This document shows positions 1 to 22,727 of a DNA stretch of 64,000 bases, in pieces. A model generated the notes under the pieces. The model was not told where the DNA came from, ran no database searches, and saw nothing but the letters and a program-made list of their open reading frames with translations. Location: the NCBI RefSeq assembly GCF_002775205.1, contig NC_036444.1, positions 3,762,501 to 3,826,500 on the forward strand, given 5' to 3'. This DNA is from Xiphophorus maculatus (lineage: Eukaryota; Chordata; Actinopteri; Cyprinodontiformes; Poeciliidae). Made by a program: the position numbers and the translations under genes. Position 1 is the stretch's first letter; every line of letters starts with the position of its first letter.

Positions 1-176
1 TGCTATTTATGGCTTTGATTGTCAACCCTCAGAAGACTCAGGTTTTTAAGAAAATAGCCACTTAAAACTTAATTAAGATTGATCAACTTTAGATCAACTC
101 ATTAATCAATAACATGCATTTCTTATCAGCAGTTGATTAATTTTCTGGTTGTTTTTTCCTAACTTTGCCTCATCAG

Positions 177-11997
<11,821 letters not shown>

Positions 11998-12017
11998 AAG
12001 CTGAAATGAGTCGGGAC

Positions 12018-12023
12018 AATAAA
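12018..12023 (+). terminator. TANGO6 polyadenylation signal
   Basis: A canonical AATAAA lies 21 bases after the TANGO6 stop codon, which implies a very short 3' UTR. It is followed by T-rich sequence (12051-12100) that could serve as the downstream element. Assignment is by motif and position only. Confidence 0.65.
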
Positions 12024-12314
12024 GGATACTTCTGTTCTGTCCGATGTCAATTTGTTTTTCATCCAGTGTCTTTTTCTCCTTAGTATTTTACTTTTTTAAA
12101 TTTACTTCAGGTTGGCAGGCAGGTACTGGCAGTTATCAGACTTGAAAATTAAACCATAACTTGGTTAATCCCAGTTAATATATTTTCACATAGGGCCAAG
12201 TTAGTTTTAACATTTTTTTCTAAATAAATAAAATTTATTGTTTTTACCAAGGTGATTTTTGACTTTACAGTGTTTGATTTGGAAAATGAGATTTTTTTTT
12301 TTTTTTTTTACCAT

Positions 12315-12650
12315 AACTGGTTTCTGGCACAAAGATCTTAGTTCACTTGAATTAAGATTAAACTAACATAAGTAGCTTTTCAGCAGGACATATGAGAGTT
12401 TGTTTTAAGTCATTAATTCCTTAATATTGATTTTAAAAAGTACTAGTTTCACTGTCACGTTATTTCACTTATAACATGGGAAAATGTGATGAGTAAAAAA
12501 AATCTGCCGGTGCAACAAGTACTTTTTAAAATCAATGTTAAGGAATTATTGACCTGAAAAAAGCTCTTGTATCTTGCAGAAGGGTTACTGCTAAGTTAGT
12601 TTTGTCTGAATTCAAATGTACCAAAACCCAGGCGCTAGAAAATGGGACAA
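12315..12650. mobile_element. Fold-back MITE, copy 3 (eroded ends)
   Basis: Same arms and hinge as the copy at 6491 (AGTACTAGTTTCACTG... and the inverse ...ACTTTTTAAAATCAATG TTAAGGAATTATTGA). It lies just downstream of TANGO6. Confidence 0.75.
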
Positions 12651-13354
12651 AACTGCCAACTTTTTCTGGGTCAATTTTTCAAACAAAATGCTGCAAACAG
12701 ATTTTTAAGTGTAACAAGTTAGTGGTTTGTTTACTAAGGGGCGTTTAAGCAAACATTAGAGGTCTGTGGGTAAGTTTCAGCCTTTCTGTATAACTTTGAC
12801 TTGTTTTGATCATTGAAAAAGATTCAGTTTTGAAATTTCAGTCTTACGTTGAGCAACTATTCCAAGCTTTTATAAATTTTAAAAAGAAAAATAACGACTG
12901 CAGAGCCGTCTGAATCTCAAGAAAGAAAATTTAAAGAAACAAAGACTAGGTCAGGAGTTGTTTACCATGAATCAGGAGGAGCCTGAATGAGACTCGCACT
13001 CAAAGGTGTCTTTATTTTTCTCCTACTAGATGTTTAGAAGGCCAATGAAGTCTGGACTTCATGGCGAGAAGATCTGGGCAGAAATATCCAACAAAGGCGG
13101 CGCTGCTTTGTGTCAACCAGCCTATGTGTGGTCTGGAGTCTGACGGAGAGGAATTCCTTCTTTTGTTGTCGTTTGTTTAGCAAAAGGCTAACAGGGTTTA
13201 AGGGTTGACCCCCTGGTCTGTCTCTATATGAATATGCAACGGTCTGAGTTGTTTGCCGTCTGAGATCTCCCCCACGGCGAGACTCTGATGTTTTACCAGA
13301 AAAACGTCATGCAGAGCCGCTTCAAATGTTTAAAATCCTTCCGTCTGCCTCATG
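12651..13354. other. TANGO6-HAS3 spacer, nothing recognised
   Basis: No supported gene, RNA or repeat. The stretch 13010-13290 is slightly richer in G and C but has no long open frame. Confidence 0.5.
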
Positions 13355-13860
13355 CAGAGCTGGGTAGCATTTACTCAATTACATTTACTTGAGTAACTTT
13401 TTGAAAAAATATACATTTTATTTAACTTGAATAATTTTATCATGAAGTATTTCTACTCTTGAGTAAAATATCTGGATTTTCTGCCTATTGGATGAAAAAC
13501 AAACATGTTTTAACCAAAAACCCACCAGACAGACAAACTCCTGCAGTTCCTGTTAAACTTTCATATTGACAGAAACTGATTTGGAAAAATTTTATTTTCC
13601 ATAATTTTGTTTTTTGCTACTTATATGAATTATTGTCATTTTTATTCTTAAAAATTTCCACTTTATATTTTGGTCTGTCTTATGATGTCATATTTAAATA
13701 TAAAATGATTGATTAGTTGATCACTTACTCAGAACTTGAGTAGACTTTTTGCCAAATACTTTTTTTACTTGAGTAATTTCTTGGACGGTTACTTTTTACC
13801 TCTAGTAAAAAATACCTTGAAGTAGAGCTACTCCGACTTGAGAACAATCTTTACTTACAA
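13355..13860. mobile_element. GAGTAACTTTTTG-family inverted-repeat element, copy 1
   Basis: Starts GCAGAGCTGGGTAGCATTTA and contains ACATTTACTTGAGTAACTTTTTG. The far end (TACTTGAGTAATTTC...AGAGCTACTCC) is an inverse of the start. The sister copy is at 28224-29147. The family is common in fish genomes, probably hAT-derived; no transposase is present. Confidence 0.7.
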
Positions 13861-14180
13861 CATCTCACCAAGTATCCCTGGTTTATTTTCTAGTGCAAAT
13901 AAGTAACTTTTCTTGCTGAAAAGTTACTTATTAGTTACAAGTAACTAGATATATAATAATTCCTTAGTATTGATGAAAACGTACTAGTTTCATTGGCAGA
14001 TTTGATTCACTGTTAATTTTCCTGTGTTAATCTGCCAAGGGAACCAGTACTTTTTCATCAATATTAAGGAATTATTTGAAACAAACTCATATCTTTCTGA
14101 AAAGTTACCTGTAAGTTAGTTTTGTCTTATTTCAAATGTACTAAGAAATACACCAGAAACTAGACCAAAAATAGCTCTGT
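13861..14180. mobile_element. Fold-back MITE, copy 4
   Basis: Arms CTCACCAAGTATCCCTGG...TAGTGCAAATAAG and ...CACCAGAAACTAGACCAAAAATAG, with the usual TTAATATTGATGAAAAAGTACTAGTT-like inner arms. It abuts the preceding element. Confidence 0.75.
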
Positions 14181-14479
14181 GAACAAACTTATCTAAAGTC
14201 TGCAGATGTTTTCAGAATGAGGCAACATGCAGATATTTTGGCTCTGGAGTTTTTAAGAGTCTATAAAAGGAGAAATGGTTGAGAGTTTTACACTGAAAGA
14301 GTCTCCAGAACCTCCTCAGTTACAGCTTGTTGGTGTGAATAATAAGCTGAAACACTGATGGTGTTTGCAGGGTTTTGATGATGCACTAAGACGCCAACAT
14401 GCTTCCCATGATGCAAGAGGATTGATAAACCACCAACTTATGGCACTAGACTTATTAGAACATGAATGCTGCAGAAACA

Positions 14480-15478
14480 CAGAAGTATTTTTGGTCTAGT
14501 TCCCTTCACACACATCTTGGGATGCTTAAGGAACACCAAAGCTAACTTACGAGTAACTTTTCAGCAAGATATAAGAGTTTGTTTTATGTCAGTAATTCCT
14601 TAATACTGGTGAAAATAATTACTAGTTCCAGATTATTTCACTCATAACATGGCATTTTCCCATGTTATATGTGAAATAATCTGCCAGTTAATATTTTAAA
14701 ACTATTAATCGGTTAGTCAGATAAAAAATGTAATTAATTAAATGCAAAATGTATATTTTTTTTTACAGTTTTGGTGTAGTTACTGCTCTGTTTTGTTCTT
14801 CCAGCAAATGGCCTTTTTTGAGTCTATGCCAGTTAACAATTAATCGATTAACAAATTAGTTGACAACTATTTCAATAATCGATCACTATGATTAATCATG
14901 ATTAATCTAGTATTAGTGATTAAATTGAATTATATTGAAACAATTGATTATTATGATTTATTGTGATTAATCAATTGTTAATCAATTAAGTTTGATTTTA
15001 TTGAAATAACTGATCACAATTAATGGTGATTATTTGAATTGATTATTCAAATAATCAACTAATTTTGTATTTTAATCAGTTATGATTTATCTACTAAGAG
15101 ATTAAGTTCAATTATATGAAAATAATCAGTCACTATTTAACCACTTAATTGTGATTAATTGTAAATTAATCATGATTGATTGGTAGTTAATTGATCAAAT
15201 TCAAATATGTTGAAATAATAGATTAATCACAATAATCCAATTAATCATAATTAATTGTTAATCAAATTTATATTGAAAAAATTTGTTAATCGATTAAGTT
15301 TAAATAAATTTATATAATTGATTAATCACAGTCCGATTTATTGTTTCAACGCTAATATTAAGAAATTATTTATCTAAAACAAGCTGCCATGTTTTACTGA
15401 AAGTCACTTGTAAGTTAGTTTTGTCGTATTTGAAGTGTAATAAAATACTTGGTAAAGCTTTGTGTTTTTGCAGTGTTT
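14480..15478. mobile_element. Fold-back MITE, copy 5, split by another element
   Basis: The left arm and hinge occupy about 14490-14690 (GTAACTTTTCAGCAAGATATAAG ... GAAATAATCTGCCAGTTAATA). The right arm resumes at about 15350 (CTAATATTAAGAAATTATTT ... GCTTTGTGTTTTTGCAGTG). The 660 bases between belong to the GATTAATCG family, so this is an older MITE interrupted by a younger insertion. Confidence 0.75.
14690..15350. repeat. GATTAATCG-rich repeat, insertion within the MITE
   Basis: The left part (AAATGCAAAATGTATATTTT...GTTTTGGTGTAGTTACTGCTCTG...AACAATTAATCGATTAAC) matches copies at 22010, 46090 and 57468. The remainder is an expanded run of diverged GATTAATCA / TTGATTAA words up to the closing GATTTATTGTTTCAACG. 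The expansion makes this copy much longer than its relatives. Confidence 0.7.
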
Positions 15479-15589
15479 AATGTGGTTAAATCCTCATGTG
15501 AGGAACCTCAGTGCTAAAATGACCTTATCTGTTTATCTGCAGTCCTGCTACTTGACCTGAATGAAATGTAATTGAGTAGCGTGGATAGT

Positions 15590-16271
15590 ATTGATTCCCA
15601 GAGCCGCAGCGGTTTGTCCGACCTGCAGGACGTCAGCAGGGAGGAACGGAGGAGAAGGTGGAGGGAAGACAAATAATGCCATAAAGGGATGCTTTGAGTC
15701 AGCCAGAGAGGGGTGGAAGCTGGAGGCTGCATTGCAGAGAGAGAGTGAGCAGGTTGGGGTGCTGGAGGAACGAAGTGACAAAGATTCAGACTGCAGAGAG
15801 AAGCTGATTCTGCAGAGAGGAGAGAGGAAAACCTGAATCTTTGACCCTCAGACTTCATCCTTCAGGGCCTACTGTTGGGATCAGGAGTCGGGATGGAGAG
15901 TAACTGCAACCCAAAAGCTGCAGCGGCATCATCTGCAAGCTGAAAGCCTCGGATCGATCCCAGCTTGGGGGGTTGGAGGGTCTCCATGCTCCGGGACGGG
16001 ACCAGGAGCTAGAGGGAGGAGGATAGGCGGAGGAGGCCGGCCCCCAGGCAGGGAGGAGGGTGGCGGTCTGAGCTGCCAGCTGTATTTTTGGATGTGGGAT
16101 CTCCTGAATTAAGCGAGCAAGCTGGAATAAAGATTTAGTGTGAGCTGGAGAAGGGAGGGGGCCAGAACAAGGAGAGCGCTGTGCTGAGGAGAGGCGACGG
16201 CTGGACGTCCCGGCTGGACGGACGGAGATCTGGGGGGGAGGCAAACACACAGGGTCCACTGGATCAGGAAG
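15590..16271 (+). other. has3: Probable HAS3 promoter region and non-coding 5' exon
   Basis: A purine-rich, GC-rich island stands out from its AT-rich surroundings and ends in a consensus splice donor (CAGGAAG|GTAAGC, intron from 16272). The HAS3 coding start at 22728 sits directly after a splice acceptor, so an upstream non-coding exon is required; this is the only good candidate seen. The transcription start cannot be fixed. A GC-box-like stretch near 16020-16050 suggests initiation around 16.0-16.1 kb. A 134-codon antisense open frame here has no recognisable domain. Confidence 0.5.
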
Positions 16272-17199
16272 GTAAGCACTTTAATGACCCCCAGACAGAG
16301 AAACAGGATTAATTAAACTGAATAAAAGTGAGATTAGACATTTGTGATGAAGCAGGATGAGGTTTGACGTCTGGCAGGTTGATGCAAACGCTGAATGAAT
16401 GGATGCATTCAGAGACACAAACTGGATGGAAAGTTTGGGATAAGTAGCAGCTCAGCCACAGTGCAGGACAGTGTTCAGGTCTGGCTGCTCATGTTTGCAG
16501 AGAGATGCAGAAAGAATATTTCCAGTTTTATTCTGTGGGACTTTTCGAATATAAAGTTGATGGACCACATCGATCGACTAACATTTAGTCGATGGAGGGT
16601 CAACTGTCTTTCCATAATATAAAAATTTTCATAACATGCTATAGGTATATAAAAAGAAAAAACATTTAATTTCAACATTATTTTGTATGTATTGGATTTT
16701 TCTGTTATTACTAAACTTAGACATAAAATATAACAAAACAGGAACCTCTTAGGTTGCTGAATAGAAAAATAAAAGATGAAAACATGTTTAACATGTAATT
16801 CCTCATGAACAAATTTACAGATAGGGATACGGAATGGTCCTTTATTTGGCATTTTCGTGTAGCGTTATGTGTTGAACCTGACGTGATTTGTTCTGTATTT
16901 TTATAAATATAAATAAATATATATAAATATAAATAGTCAGGAATGTTAAAACTTCACTCCGTGACATTTATTAACTCACAACAGCCTCAAAATTAAGCAT
17001 GTTTACTTGTACATGTTTCCATTTTTCTCTGTTGTGCCTCTTCTGTCATCACATGCTAGCCTTCGCAGCACATCAGTCATTTTTAAAAGAGAAGTTGACG
17101 AATGACCATAATTAAGTTGAAAATTAGGGAGCTGGTCGAGTGTTTATATCCCAAAACAACTTATGGGGCTTTTTGAGTGTTGATATTTTAAAACAACCG

Positions 17200-17345
17200 C
17201 ATAAAGTGCATTTTGCATCCCATGTCGGACTCCGTTTGGACCGTTTCTCTTTCCCGCTCTAGCCTGGTCGCCATCTTTGTTGCTGTATTAACGGCTCCGC
17301 TTAAGGACGACCAGCTGCGCCCTCTGCTGGATGCTGGCCGCACTA
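17200..17345 (+). repeat. Dispersed GC-rich repeat, inverted copy at 30846-30965
   Basis: The segment with CGTTTCTCTTTCC, CGCCATCTTTGTT, GGCTCCGCT and GCGCCCTCTGCTGGATG reappears in reverse complement at 30846-30965. The copies are about 13.5 kb apart in opposite orientation. Class unknown, non-coding. Confidence 0.7.
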
Positions 17346-17412
17346 TAACAGTAAATTCAATTCTATTCAAATTCAATGCAGAAATACTTCATTAATCCCA
17401 AAAGGAAGTTAA
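17345..17412. repeat. Short retroposon 3' tail-like fragment
   Basis: AGAAATACTTCATTAATCCC followed by AAAAGGAAGTTAAATG resembles the common fish retroposon tail, roughly ATACTTTATTGATCCC plus GGAAATT. Too short to classify. Confidence 0.45.
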
Positions 17413-18579
17413 ATGTTGTTGTAACTCATTAATTTAGATTATTCAAAGAGTGAATGATAATAAAATATAATAGTATATTATATATTATTTTGGATATTTG
17501 GATTTTTTTTGGCCTCAACACATTTGTTCACTGATTTAGAGTATGTACCCATGACTCTCTGTAGCTAAAGGCCAGCTTGTAGTAGTTCTTTGTTATTGCT
17601 GGAAAGATGCCTTATTTTTCCTGCCATGTCCTAGTTCAGAAATCCCTTAATGTGTCTCCCTCCTGAATAAAAGTGGCAATATGTGCTTTAATAAGCTGTT
17701 CTTAGTCCTACTTCCAGTAAATCAGCCAAATAGCTTCTGTCTGAACATGAAATCCTGGCAAGAAAAAGGTACAACCCATTTTATACTCTAAGCTTTTATG
17801 TATCGGGACATAAAAAACTTTAAAAAGTCACTCCAATGTCTCTGAAAATTATTGAAATATAACCTGAGAGATTTCCTCTCATTATCCAAGGCTGGGCAAT
17901 ATAGCTTAAAGATTAAGTCTGATTTTATACCAGATCTGATTTTAATCGATTTGTTGTCACTTATGTTTCTAAAAAAATAAATTACCATATTTTATGATTA
18001 ATTGTAAATGACAATAAAGATATTTCCACAGAGTGGTTTTGATTTCAGTCATCCCTCCTGTGAGGTCTAGGGATATTAGCTACAGACTCTGAGAATTGTT
18101 AATTACAAAAATATAGTCATAATATTAGAAGAACATCTTAAATTTATGAGAAAAAGCTTCTAGACTTAGCAAGATCTGACATGATTTTATTTGTGTGTTT
18201 GCTGTATGAGAGGACTTTCTTGTTCAGGCTTATTTGATAAGACGCCACCTAGTGGCAGCTTTTACCTGCTGTACTTTACTGTGGTTTATCATATTTACTC
18301 ACATAAGCAGTTTAGTGTTTGCAGGCTTGCTCAGTTCTGAATTTTACTTATCTTACACAAAATTCACTTGCAAAGGAATCAGGAAGGTGGGAGACGGAGT
18401 TAATCATCACACATTCAGGTTTGTTCTTGCAGAAGGAATAAACACGCAGTGTCTGACGTTTCCGCAAAGTTTAAAAGTGAACTATTATAATTTCTTGATC
18501 ACAATAGGATAGATCTATGGGCTATACAATTTTTTAAAACAAAATCATTCTTAGATGATGAGATTTTAGTCTGCCTATT

Positions 18580-19060
18580 GGAGCTCCTGTCAGAATGAGC
18601 GGTTTTAGGCTGTTTCAGCTGTTTCCAGCGTTGAAACGTTGAGTCCCCCCAACTCAACGTTTACGCTCGAACGTGAAAATGGCTGAAAACACAGGCACAA
18701 TTATAGAGTCATACATCTCTGAACAGCAAAAGTGGAGCCTCCTGCGCAACCAATGAGAATGCAACAAGTTGTTTCTGAATGGCAAGCCAACTAAACTAAG
18801 TACTTGACGTTTCCAGCAGCCATTGTACAATGCATACAACAGTAAAACAGGCTAACTAAACATGTTGGTGCTCAGTTTGCTAGGTAACGGGCAGTGTCTC
18901 TTAATTTGGCTCATTGTTCATCAACAAACATTAACCTATTGCCAAAAAAACAGCTGGATGTTGTTGTTTAAACTACTTGGGCTGTTTTAGAAGCTGTGGA
19001 AACCCAAATTGAGTTACAAAAATGTGCAAAATATGAATTTTGCATAATTCACCCTCTTTA
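18580..19060 (-). repeat. Palindrome-bearing dispersed repeat, copy 2
   Basis: Full-length relative of 2510-2885 and inverted relative of 20391-20985 and 47725-48110. Shared blocks are AACTCAACGTTTACGCTCG, GGAGCCTCCTGCGCAACC, TTTCCAGCAGCCATTGTACA and the palindrome TTTGCTAGGTAACGG (18870-18884). Confidence 0.75.
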
Positions 19061-20021
19061 ATGTCTTTCAGCAGACCAAAGGTGATGCTTTGTTTGTTCC
19101 ACTAAACTTTCACAATGCTGATAATGTGCTATTATATTGGGTTTGGTTTCTGGTTTCATGGTGGTTTTTCACTTTAGAAAGAAAATCGAGCCCTTAATTA
19201 ATTTTGGGATTTTTGTGATTTTTGAGTTGCAAACGTGCCAATTCCACGAATACAGTAACTTCATGGATAAATCTACTTGGGCCTCTTCATTCGTCTTGTT
19301 TGACTCCCGGTTTCTAGCTCACCTCTTGACCTTCAACCGACTATAATCAAACTCTCCATGTTCAGTCTCCATATGATGTGACCTTTGACCTCCAGGTGGC
19401 TCAGACCTCTGTTGCTGCTTTGGCCTGTTAAATCATCCAACTTCTTTTCCCTTTAATTCGTCTTCATTACCAAAGACAGACTTGATCCAGACAGAAATCC
19501 CAGTAGATCATCAGGGATTCCCAGTTAAAACTGTATTATTTTGCTGTTTCAAAGGGAACATGGAGGAGGGAAATCCAGTCTGACTAATTTATATTCTCTC
19601 CATTATATCACACACGAAGCTGTAAACATGATTGCACTGTCTAAGCTGTTAACATTAGATGTGGGTGGATTAGTCCAAAATATTGATAATATCAACACTA
19701 AGTCAGTATCTATAGTTTCAGATACCTTTATGAAATGTTATTTTATTTTTGTAAACAAAAAGATTTTACTGTAATCTGCTCTCCAACAATAATTTTTTGC
19801 CATTAATTAGAAAACAATGCACACAAAATTGTTACGTTTTTATATTGTTTCTGTTTATTGTATAAATATGCTATTAAAGTGTTTTGTATAAAGTTTACAT
19901 TTGTAAACTTTATTTAAATTCTGTCCAAGGTTTTAACAAAATAATTCAAAAGAAAAATCACAACAATGCCTAGATATTAGAAGTTTGTTGCTATATCATA
20001 AATAACAGCTATAGCTAATGC

Positions 20022-20225
20022 ACATCAAAAACACAAATCTTACCAATTATTTTTGTCTATTTTCTAGTACATAATATCTTAGTACACTTGAAATAAGACA
20101 AAACTAACTTACAATAAACTTCTCAGCAAGATAAAGGTTTTTACAAGCAAATCATTTCTTAATATTAATGAAAAAGGTAATATTTTACGTGGTAGACCAT
20201 TTTACTTATCGAATTTAAATTCACA
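20022..20225. mobile_element. Fold-back MITE, copy 6 (left half only)
   Basis: Begins AAAAACACAAATCTTACCAA and continues through ACACTTGAAATAAGACAAAACTAAC and AGCAAGATAAAGG. It stops in the hinge; the right arm is missing. Confidence 0.7.
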
Positions 20226-20390
20226 TTTAAAATACTTTTGTATTTCCATTTAAGCATAAAACAGCTCAAGCGATTAAAAATCAACTGTTTTTTGGAAATA
20301 AATTAATATTTTTGGGTGTCTGAAAAATAAGTCGTGTCAAAAACGTCTGGAATGTAACACCACAAATCAGCAGGCACTGCCCGTTATCTG

Positions 20391-20985
20391 GCAACCCCAG
20401 CAGAGTTCCGCCGTTACCTAGCAACCCCAGCAGAGTTCTGCCGTTGCTTAGCAAACCCCAGCAGAGTTCCGCCATTACCTAGCAACCCAAGCAAAACTTC
20501 AACACATTTGGTCAGCTTGTTTTACCGCAGTATGCGCTGTAAAATGGCTGCTGGAAAAAACAAGAGTTTTGTTTTTGATTTGCAATCCAGAAACCACTTG
20601 CTGCATTCTTGTTGTCTGCGCAGGAGGCTCCACTTGTGCTTTTCAAGGAGGTACGGTTGTATAATTGCATCTATTTTCACGTGTGAGTGTTAGCCTTGAG
20701 TTGGAAGACGTGGCCAGCAGCAGTTTATTTGGGTTTAAAATGTCAAAAGGCTCTAAAACAGATAAAATCTCATTATCTAAGAATTATTTTGTGCAAAAAG
20801 TGTTTTGTATAGATCATAAACCTATCATAAGCTGCTCAAGGAAGCATTGTAGGTCACCTTTGATGACATCAAGTTTTCTTTATCTGGGAAAGGCAGAACC
20901 TTTTTCTATAAATTGTTCAGCAGTGTTAGCCCATGCTAAAATGAGTTGCAGGTTTAGAGAAACCAGGATTCCTCCAAAGCTCTGA
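20391..20985 (+). repeat. Palindrome-bearing dispersed repeat, copy 3, with 30-bp minisatellite
   Basis: Four units of 30 bp (about 20391-20490) have the form CCGTTACCTAGCAACCCCAG plus CAGAGTTCCG, each with the same palindromic core as the 5484-5637 array (20393, 20413-20425, 20443, 20474). They are followed by the conserved body TTTGGTCAGCTTGTTTTACC...ATGGCTGCTGGAA...GTGGCCAGCAGCAGTTTATT. The body is colinear with 47725-48110. Confidence 0.8.
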
Positions 20986-21529
20986 TTTCTGATTAAACTC
21001 ACTCTAAATGGCTTTGATGACACATGAGCATAACTACGGAGAAATGTCTGGTTCACTCTGTGAAATTTTTTTTTCTGTCATGAATGTCATTTATCCCGGA
21101 TCATCCACGGTGAAAATCGGTCAGATTGGGCGATAAACGTCTCCGTCCCTCAGAGCTGAATGTGATGTCTGGAAAGTCTGTGTGTCTGTGCTGTGAGAGC
21201 GGCCAGGTGGGGGCTGGAGGTAATTTTATGAATGAAAGGGCAGAATTGTTCCTGTTTCAACTGGTGCTGAGCTCCGGGTAAACCCCGCCTGGCCTTTAAT
21301 TAGAGCTATTAACCCAGAGCGGGGCAGACTGGGAGGAGGGGACTGGTCGGACTGGTAGCGGGAGGTCGTCTGTGACGATGATGATGGAGTGTTTTCAGAT
21401 GACTTTCATGGAAGCTCAGGAAAAGATGCATCACTCGGCTGGATGAATGAATGAACTGTCCAGAGACGAGTTTCTCTGAATCTGTACTGGAAAAAAAAAC
21501 ATAAATTTTTTCCTTATGTGTTGACCAGG

Positions 21530-22000
21530 CCCGTCACAATAAGCAATAAATCAATTAATCGCATGATAAATTAAAACAAACTCAATCATTTTCATTTGCA
21601 TTATTCATTGTTTTTCTCTGTTTCCTCTTTTATTAAAACCTGGATGGGAAAAGTCTTCAGTCTGGCGTTTTGGTCTCACCTTGCCTTTTTTTGAAGGACA
21701 ATTTGGTTCATAATTCATTTTATTTGTTGCTTCTGTTGTTTTGTTTATTTATTTTTGGATATTTGTCCATAATGTTAAACGTTCATTAAGGTTTATTGAA
21801 CTTTGGCCTCTCACAATAATAAATTTTGCTGGATGATAAATTGTCCCAGAAGTTACTGCTATAAACTATAACATTGTTGTTTTTCAAGTATTGTAGTGTT
21901 TATTATAGTGTTAAAATAATACTTGTTTTTCAAGTATTATTATTGGAATAATAAGGCAAGAACACATTCTCAATGATAAAGGCCAGGCCTTTCCGTTTGA
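21530..22000 (+). repeat. CAATAAATCAATTAATCGCATG repeat, near-complete copy
   Basis: Starts CCCGTCACAATAAGCAATAA and ends in TTGGAATAATAAGGCAAGAACACATTCTCAATGA, with ACAATAATAAATTTTGCTGG near 21810. Best reference copy for the fragments at 2885, 4212, 7530, 23975, 39008 and 40040. Confidence 0.7.
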
Positions 22001-22009
22001 TTTAACATC

Positions 22010-22345
22010 AACATAGTGTTTGGTTGATCTGTTGATTATATTTGGATTAACTGATTAATAATTGGATGGAGAAACGTGCCTGATATGAGATTTATTTTAT
22101 AGAATTAGAACCATGTCAAGGTAAAACTTCCACTTGAGAATTTGTGGGTAAAACAAACATATAGAGAAAATATTTTCTTCATTTTAATGCAAAATGTTTA
22201 TATTTTTGTACAGTTTTGGCTTAATTACTGCCCTGAGTAAGTTGTTCTGTCCTCTTTTATGTGTATGATGATTAATCAATTATTAAATTAGTTGAAAATT
22301 ACTTAAATAATCGATTAATCGCAATTAATCATTTCAGCCCTACAG
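22010..22345 (+). repeat. GATTAATCG-family repeat
   Basis: Contains ATAGTGTTTGGTTGATCTGTTG, TGCAAAATGTTTATATTTTTGTACAGTTTTGGCTTAATTACTG-like words and the closing AATAATCGATTAATCGCAATTAATCATTTCAGCCCTA. A short extra piece lies at 22430-22495. Confidence 0.7.
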
Positions 22346-22727
22346 TGGTTGGCAGAATTGATCTTTCTCATGTTGACTGGTGGGCAGCAACAGCTACTTC
22401 TCCTAGGGGTTTACTCACAATGATCAGTTAATCAGTGGACATCATTGTGATTAATCGATTTATTGTGATTAATCCGATTAATCGTTTCAGGCCTCATTCA
22501 AATATTCCATAAAAACTGCACCATTACAAAGTTGATAACCTACAATTTGCTTTAAATGTTTTCAGAATAAATGGAAATGTTTGCTCACACTCACATTGAT
22601 CAGTTATTAAAATAGTTTTTATCATTTAGCCAGTTTAGTTTTCTCCAAAGTCCTTTGCACTGTATAAACGAACTGATTTGTTTTTGTTGCTTTTCCTCTT
22701 ATTCCTGGTCTTGACTTCCTCCACCAG

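Larger units (their letters stand above)
16272..22727 (+). other. has3: HAS3 intron 1 (inferred), repeat-filled
   Basis: About 6.5 kb between the putative 5' exon and the first coding exon. Contents by position: 17200-17345 (inverted relative of 30846-30965), 17345-17412 (retroposon tail), 18580-19060 and 20391-20985 (palindrome-bearing repeat), 20022-20225 (half MITE), 21530-22000 and 22010-22345 (two further repeat families). Stretches 16300-17190, 17420-18570 and 19070-20020 hold nothing I can identify. Confidence 0.5.

Noticed and set aside
15855-16259. 134-codon antisense open frame opposite the putative HAS3 5' exon
   Set aside because: Proline/serine-rich low complexity from reading the reverse of a purine-rich tract; no domain, and the sense strand explains the region as a non-coding exon.
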